Source: Limnohabitans sp.
GTDB taxonomy: Bacteria > Planctomycetota > Phycisphaerae > Phycisphaerales > SM1A02
DNA length: 15,975 bases
Assembly: GCA_030054275.1 (NCBI GenBank)
Contig: JASGCF010000034.1
Location: forward strand, 1-15,975
Reading direction: 5' to 3'
The translations under genes and the position numbers were made by a program. Shown here one piece after another: positions 14,087-15,975 of this stretch; position 1 is the stretch's first letter, and every line of letters starts with the position of its first letter. The notes under the pieces are model-generated. The model had not been told where the DNA came from. It saw nothing but the letters and a program-made list of their open reading frames with translations, and ran no database searches.

Positions 14087-15418
14087 ATGAGAACCGATAT
14101 GCACCATTCGATGAGCGCCTTCATGCGCACCGCAGCGTCCCGCACCTGTGTCATCACGAGCCTCGCAGCGCTCGCGGCACTTTTGTCATGCCGTCGTGCA
14201 GAGCAGCCACCTGCGGCGCCACCAACGATTGCTGTGCGCACGGAATCAGTGGGCACGCAAGATATTCCGCTTTCCTACGAGTTTCCCGCCACGATTCAAT
14301 CGCCGCGTACCACCGATATCAATGCGCGTGTGCCGGGCTGGCTTGAGAAGCAAGTCACGCCCGATGGCGCGCGCGTCACGGACGGCGAAGTGCTGTACAT
14401 GATCGATCCGTCGCAGTACCAAATTGCGCTTGAGGCTGCAGAAGCGAAACTCGCACAAGCAAAAGCACAAGAAGAAGTCGCGAAGGCACGGCTCGATACC
14501 GCCAACGCGCAACGCACCTACGCGCAATCGACCTACGACCGCAACAAAGATCTTGTCGCATCCGGCGCAGTAAGCCAAGAGCGCTTCGATCAGATCACGG
14601 CACAACTCGCAGAAGCGAAAGCTGCCGTTGAACAGGCAAATGCAGATATGGCGAGCGCCAAAGCGAATGAACTCGCTGCGACAGCAGACATCAAGAACGC
14701 CAATCTCAACCTCTCCTATTGCACCGTCACAAGTTCGCTGAACGGTTTGCTCGGCGCTTCGAAGTACTACGAAGGATCGCTTGTTGGTGAAGGTGGCAAG
14801 CAACTGCTCAACACCGTCGTGCAAACCGATCCAATGTGGGCAGCATTCAGCCCAAGCGCGAACTATCTGCCAGTGATGATTGCCAATCAGAATGCAGGAA
14901 CTCTCGCAGCACGCGTTCGACTTGCAGGAGCATCGTCGAGCGCACAGCCGTCAACGCCACTTCGCAATACGGGCGAGTCGCCCGTCAAAGACGCGCGCTT
15001 GGTCTTCATCGATAGCACCGTGACCGGATCTTCCGACACAGTCCTCATGCGCGTGGAGTTTGCGAATCCGGAAACGGTGTTCCGTCCCGGCGCATACGCG
15101 ATGGTTGAAATCGGACTCGGCACCCAGAAGGATGCGATCATCGTTCCGGAAGAGGCCGTATTTGCGCGCCAAACTGAGTTGTTCGTCTGGCGCGTGAAGC
15201 AAGACGACACCGTCGAAAGTATTCGCATCGACGCTGTTTCGAAGCATGAAGACAGCATCGTGGTCGCGCCTGGAACCATTGCAAAGGGTGACCGCATTGT
15301 GGTCGCTGGTGTCGCGAAGTTGAAAGCCGGCGCGAAGATTCGCGAAGCGAAAGATGCAGGCACAAATCCATCCTCTGGCACGAGTTCATCCGCATCATCG
15401 AAGCCGGAAGGGAAGTAA
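14087..15418 (+). CDS. RND efflux periplasmic adaptor (MexA/AcrA type)
   Basis: This 443-residue protein is the membrane fusion protein that links the inner-membrane pump to the outer-membrane duct. A signal sequence ends in ALLSC, so Cys35 is a plausible lipid anchor. The barrel-sandwich half INARVPGWLEKQV (78-90) leads to MIDPSQYQIAL, then a long alpha-helical hairpin at about 110-208 rich in Ala, Glu and Lys. The returning half is NLSYCTVTSSLNGLLG. The beta-barrel and membrane-proximal domains follow, with FRPGAYAMVEIGL and IIVPEEAVF. The last 17 residues are serine-rich and probably disordered. ATG 14087 is used; ATG 14099 and 14111 are possible later starts. The permease gene starts six bases after its stop. 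Confidence 0.95.
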   Translation: MRTDMHHSMSAFMRTAASRTCVITSLAALAALLSCRRAEQPPAAPPTIAVRTESVGTQDIPLSYEFPATIQSPRTTDINARVPGWLEKQVTPDGARVTDGEVLYMIDPSQYQIALEAAEAKLAQAKAQEEVAKARLDTANAQRTYAQSTYDRNKDLVASGAVSQERFDQITAQLAEAKAAVEQANADMASAKANELAATADIKNANLNLSYCTVTSSLNGLLGASKYYEGSLVGEGGKQLLNTVVQTDPMWAAFSPSANYLPVMIANQNAGTLAARVRLAGASSSAQPSTPLRNTGESPVKDARLVFIDSTVTGSSDTVLMRVEFANPETVFRPGAYAMVEIGLGTQKDAIIVPEEAVFARQTELFVWRVKQDDTVESIRIDAVSKHEDSIVVAPGTIAKGDRIVVAGVAKLKAGAKIREAKDAGTNPSSGTSSSASSKPEGK

Positions 15419-15424
15419 TTCGAC

Positions 15425-15975
15425 ATGTCCTTCCGTTTCTTTATCGATCGCCCAATCTTCGCGACCGTCATCGCACTTGTGATGACGCTGTCGGGAATCA
15501 TCTGCGCGTATCTCCTTCCGATTGCGCAGTTCCCGAACATCGTGCCGCCCACGGTGCAGGTCAGCGCGACCTACAACGGCGCAGACGCGAACACTGTTGC
15601 GCAAGTTGTGACTCTGCCTCTTGAGCAGCAAATCAACGGCGTCGAAGGCATGCTCTACATGAGCTCCACTTCGACGAGCGCTGGAGTGTCGACCATTACG
15701 GTCACATTTGAAGTTGGCTACGACCTCGATATCGCAGCCGTCGATGTGCTCACGCGCGTCAATCAAGCGATGCCGCAATTGCCCGAAGCCGTGCAGCGCG
15801 TCGGCGTGAACATCGCGAAGCAGTCGACCAACATGACGGGCGTCGTGAGCCTCTACTCGCCAAAGGGCACCTACGACAGCGCGTTCCTTTCGAATTACGC
15901 GAATATCACGGTGGAACCAGTGCTTTCGCGCGTCGATGGCGTTGGCAACACGACGGTCTTCGGTCTCGAGCAGTA
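15425..15975 (+). CDS. RND efflux permease, HAE1/AcrB family (first 183 codons; 3' end outside window)
   Basis: The reading frame from ATG 15425 stays open to the edge of the window. It encodes the start of a proton-driven inner-membrane pump. The product opens with MSFRFFIDRPIFATVIALVM, the family start, with transmembrane helix 1 at about 10-30. LPIAQFPNIVPPTVQVSATY and a GADANTV segment lead into the porter domain. The stretches EQQINGVEGMLYMSSTST and PVLSRVDGVGNTTVFG match conserved AcrB/MexB positions. A purine-rich GGAAGGGAAG lies upstream but overlaps the adaptor stop. The full gene would be about 1000 codons. It completes the operon in the order channel, adaptor, permease. The substrate cannot be predicted from this part. 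Confidence 0.95.
   Translation, partial: MSFRFFIDRPIFATVIALVMTLSGIICAYLLPIAQFPNIVPPTVQVSATYNGADANTVAQVVTLPLEQQINGVEGMLYMSSTSTSAGVSTITVTFEVGYDLDIAAVDVLTRVNQAMPQLPEAVQRVGVNIAKQSTNMTGVVSLYSPKGTYDSAFLSNYANITVEPVLSRVDGVGNTTVFGLEQ

Noticed and set aside
1..15975. tRNA, rRNA, CRISPR array, insertion sequence or attachment site
   Set aside because: No cloverleaf, rRNA core, spaced direct-repeat array, transposase or terminal repeats were seen by eye.

Overview
The window looks like chromosomal DNA of a planctomycete, most likely of the class Phycisphaerae. The strongest pointers are a secreted beta-propeller protein ending in a tandem EF-hand/dockerin-like tail of the DxDxSGxxDxxDLxxxLxNWG type, a planctomycete-style ECF sigma factor opening with an FPSTEW motif, a second unusual sigma-like factor, and a membrane-anchored kinase-like protein. 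The cell is Gram-negative in architecture: there is an outer-membrane-barrel-like protein and a complete start of a tripartite RND pump. This taxonomic call is inference from protein style, not from a marker gene. I see no rRNA, tRNA, CRISPR array, insertion sequence or phage gene.

Layout. (1) Positions 2-4840, plus strand, closely packed: the 3' part of a MoxR-family AAA+ ATPase, a secreted outer-membrane-barrel-like protein, a short-chain dehydrogenase, a fused 3-dehydroquinate dehydratase/shikimate dehydrogenase (aroDE), and a small protein resembling the FMN-binding split-barrel/DUF2470 group. The barrel, dehydrogenase and aroDE genes are joined by overlapping stop and start codons, so they should be co-translated. 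(2) 4904-6310: a kinase-like protein with one membrane segment and an atypical catalytic loop. (3) 6311-7838: a 272-base non-coding stretch full of small inverted and tandem repeats, then a small anchored protein with six clustered C-terminal cysteines, then a sigma-like factor. (4) 7878-8777: phenylalanine-4-hydroxylase (phhA). (5) 8860-10191: a stand-alone AAA_14/DUF4143 ATPase behind nested inverted repeats, with a lysine/alanine-rich tail. (6) 10188-12271, minus strand: an ECF sigma factor followed by a seven-blade RCC1-like propeller with a dockerin-like tail. It converges on the ATPase gene with overlapping stop codons. (7) 12415-15975, plus strand, divergent from the sigma gene: outer-membrane lipoprotein channel, periplasmic adaptor and the first 183 codons of an RND permease.

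How the parts may work together. aroDE supplies steps three and four of the shikimate pathway, and phhA turns phenylalanine into tyrosine. The RND genes form one efflux operon. The divergent sigma gene is the obvious local candidate to control it or the surface propeller gene that follows, but no anti-sigma factor or matching promoter pair could be shown. The best candidates for new biology are the repeat-rich leader with the cysteine-tail protein and its sigma-like neighbour, and the sigma/propeller/efflux arrangement.
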